Positions 63,926 through 64,000 of a stretch of DNA of 64,000 nt are shown here, piece by piece. The position numbers and the translations under genes were made by a program. The stretch comes from Romanomermis culicivorax (taxonomy: Eukaryota; Nematoda; Enoplea; Mermithida; Mermithidae): assembly GCA_963922205.1 (NCBI GenBank), contig CAWUHX010000227.1, forward strand, positions 1-64,000. Reading direction: 5' to 3'. A model generated the notes under the pieces. The model saw nothing but the letters and a program-made list of their open reading frames with translations, did no database searches and was not told where the DNA came from. Numbering within the stretch: position 1 is the first letter of the stretch; every line of letters starts with the position of its first letter.

Positions 63926-64000
63926 ATTAATGTTTCTAAGGATGTAGTCTTTGCTTCTAAAATTTAGAATGTAAGAAAATTAGATATCTGAGTATTTTTC

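Overview
This is a low-GC stretch of an animal genome, intron-rich and full of repeats. A roughly 630-bp array of TTAGGC, the nematode telomere unit, and a cluster of receptor guanylyl cyclase genes, a family known to be expanded in nematodes, point to a nematode. The 3' splice sites vary (tttcag, tttag, tatag, aag), unlike the strict TTTTCAG of Caenorhabditis. Bases 1-26 are a synthetic library adapter, so the window begins at a contig end.

The core is three head-to-tail genes on the + strand, called A, B and C here. Each is a single-pass receptor guanylyl cyclase: ANF-type extracellular domain, one membrane helix, kinase-homology domain, coiled coil and class III cyclase domain. A (27-11841) is cut by the contig end and lacks exons 1-4. 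B (14772-30810, 21 exons, 1048 codons) and C (34914-59233, 21 exons, 1063 codons) are complete. All three share intron positions and phases, so they arose by whole-gene tandem duplication; A and B are closer to each other than to C. All three have lost the first metal-binding Asp of the cyclase site (FSD to FSS or FTS) and the Asp of the kinase-like DYG motif (NYG), but keep the guanine-selecting Glu and Cys and the transition-state Asn and Arg. They look like an expanded group of receptors with impaired or altered catalysis.

Exons are nearly the same length in each copy, while introns (about 50 bp to 3.5 kb) differ in what they hold. They carry a 5'-truncated Penelope-like element with a 12-bp target duplication and a hammerhead-like motif (A, intron 17), the TTAGGC array (B, intron 17), a decayed mariner (B, intron 13), a 1.0-kb hAT-type element with a perfect 8-bp target duplication (C, intron 16), foldback elements built from short tandem repeats, two non-autonomous elements with TA ends, tRNA-derived SINEs and several MITE families.

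The gaps between genes (11842-14771, 30811-34913, 59234-60955) hold mostly repeats. On the - strand at the right end, two phase-compatible exons (63603-63250 and 61133-60956) encode the end of a probable secreted protein with a Ser/Thr-rich stretch and a six-cysteine C-terminal domain.
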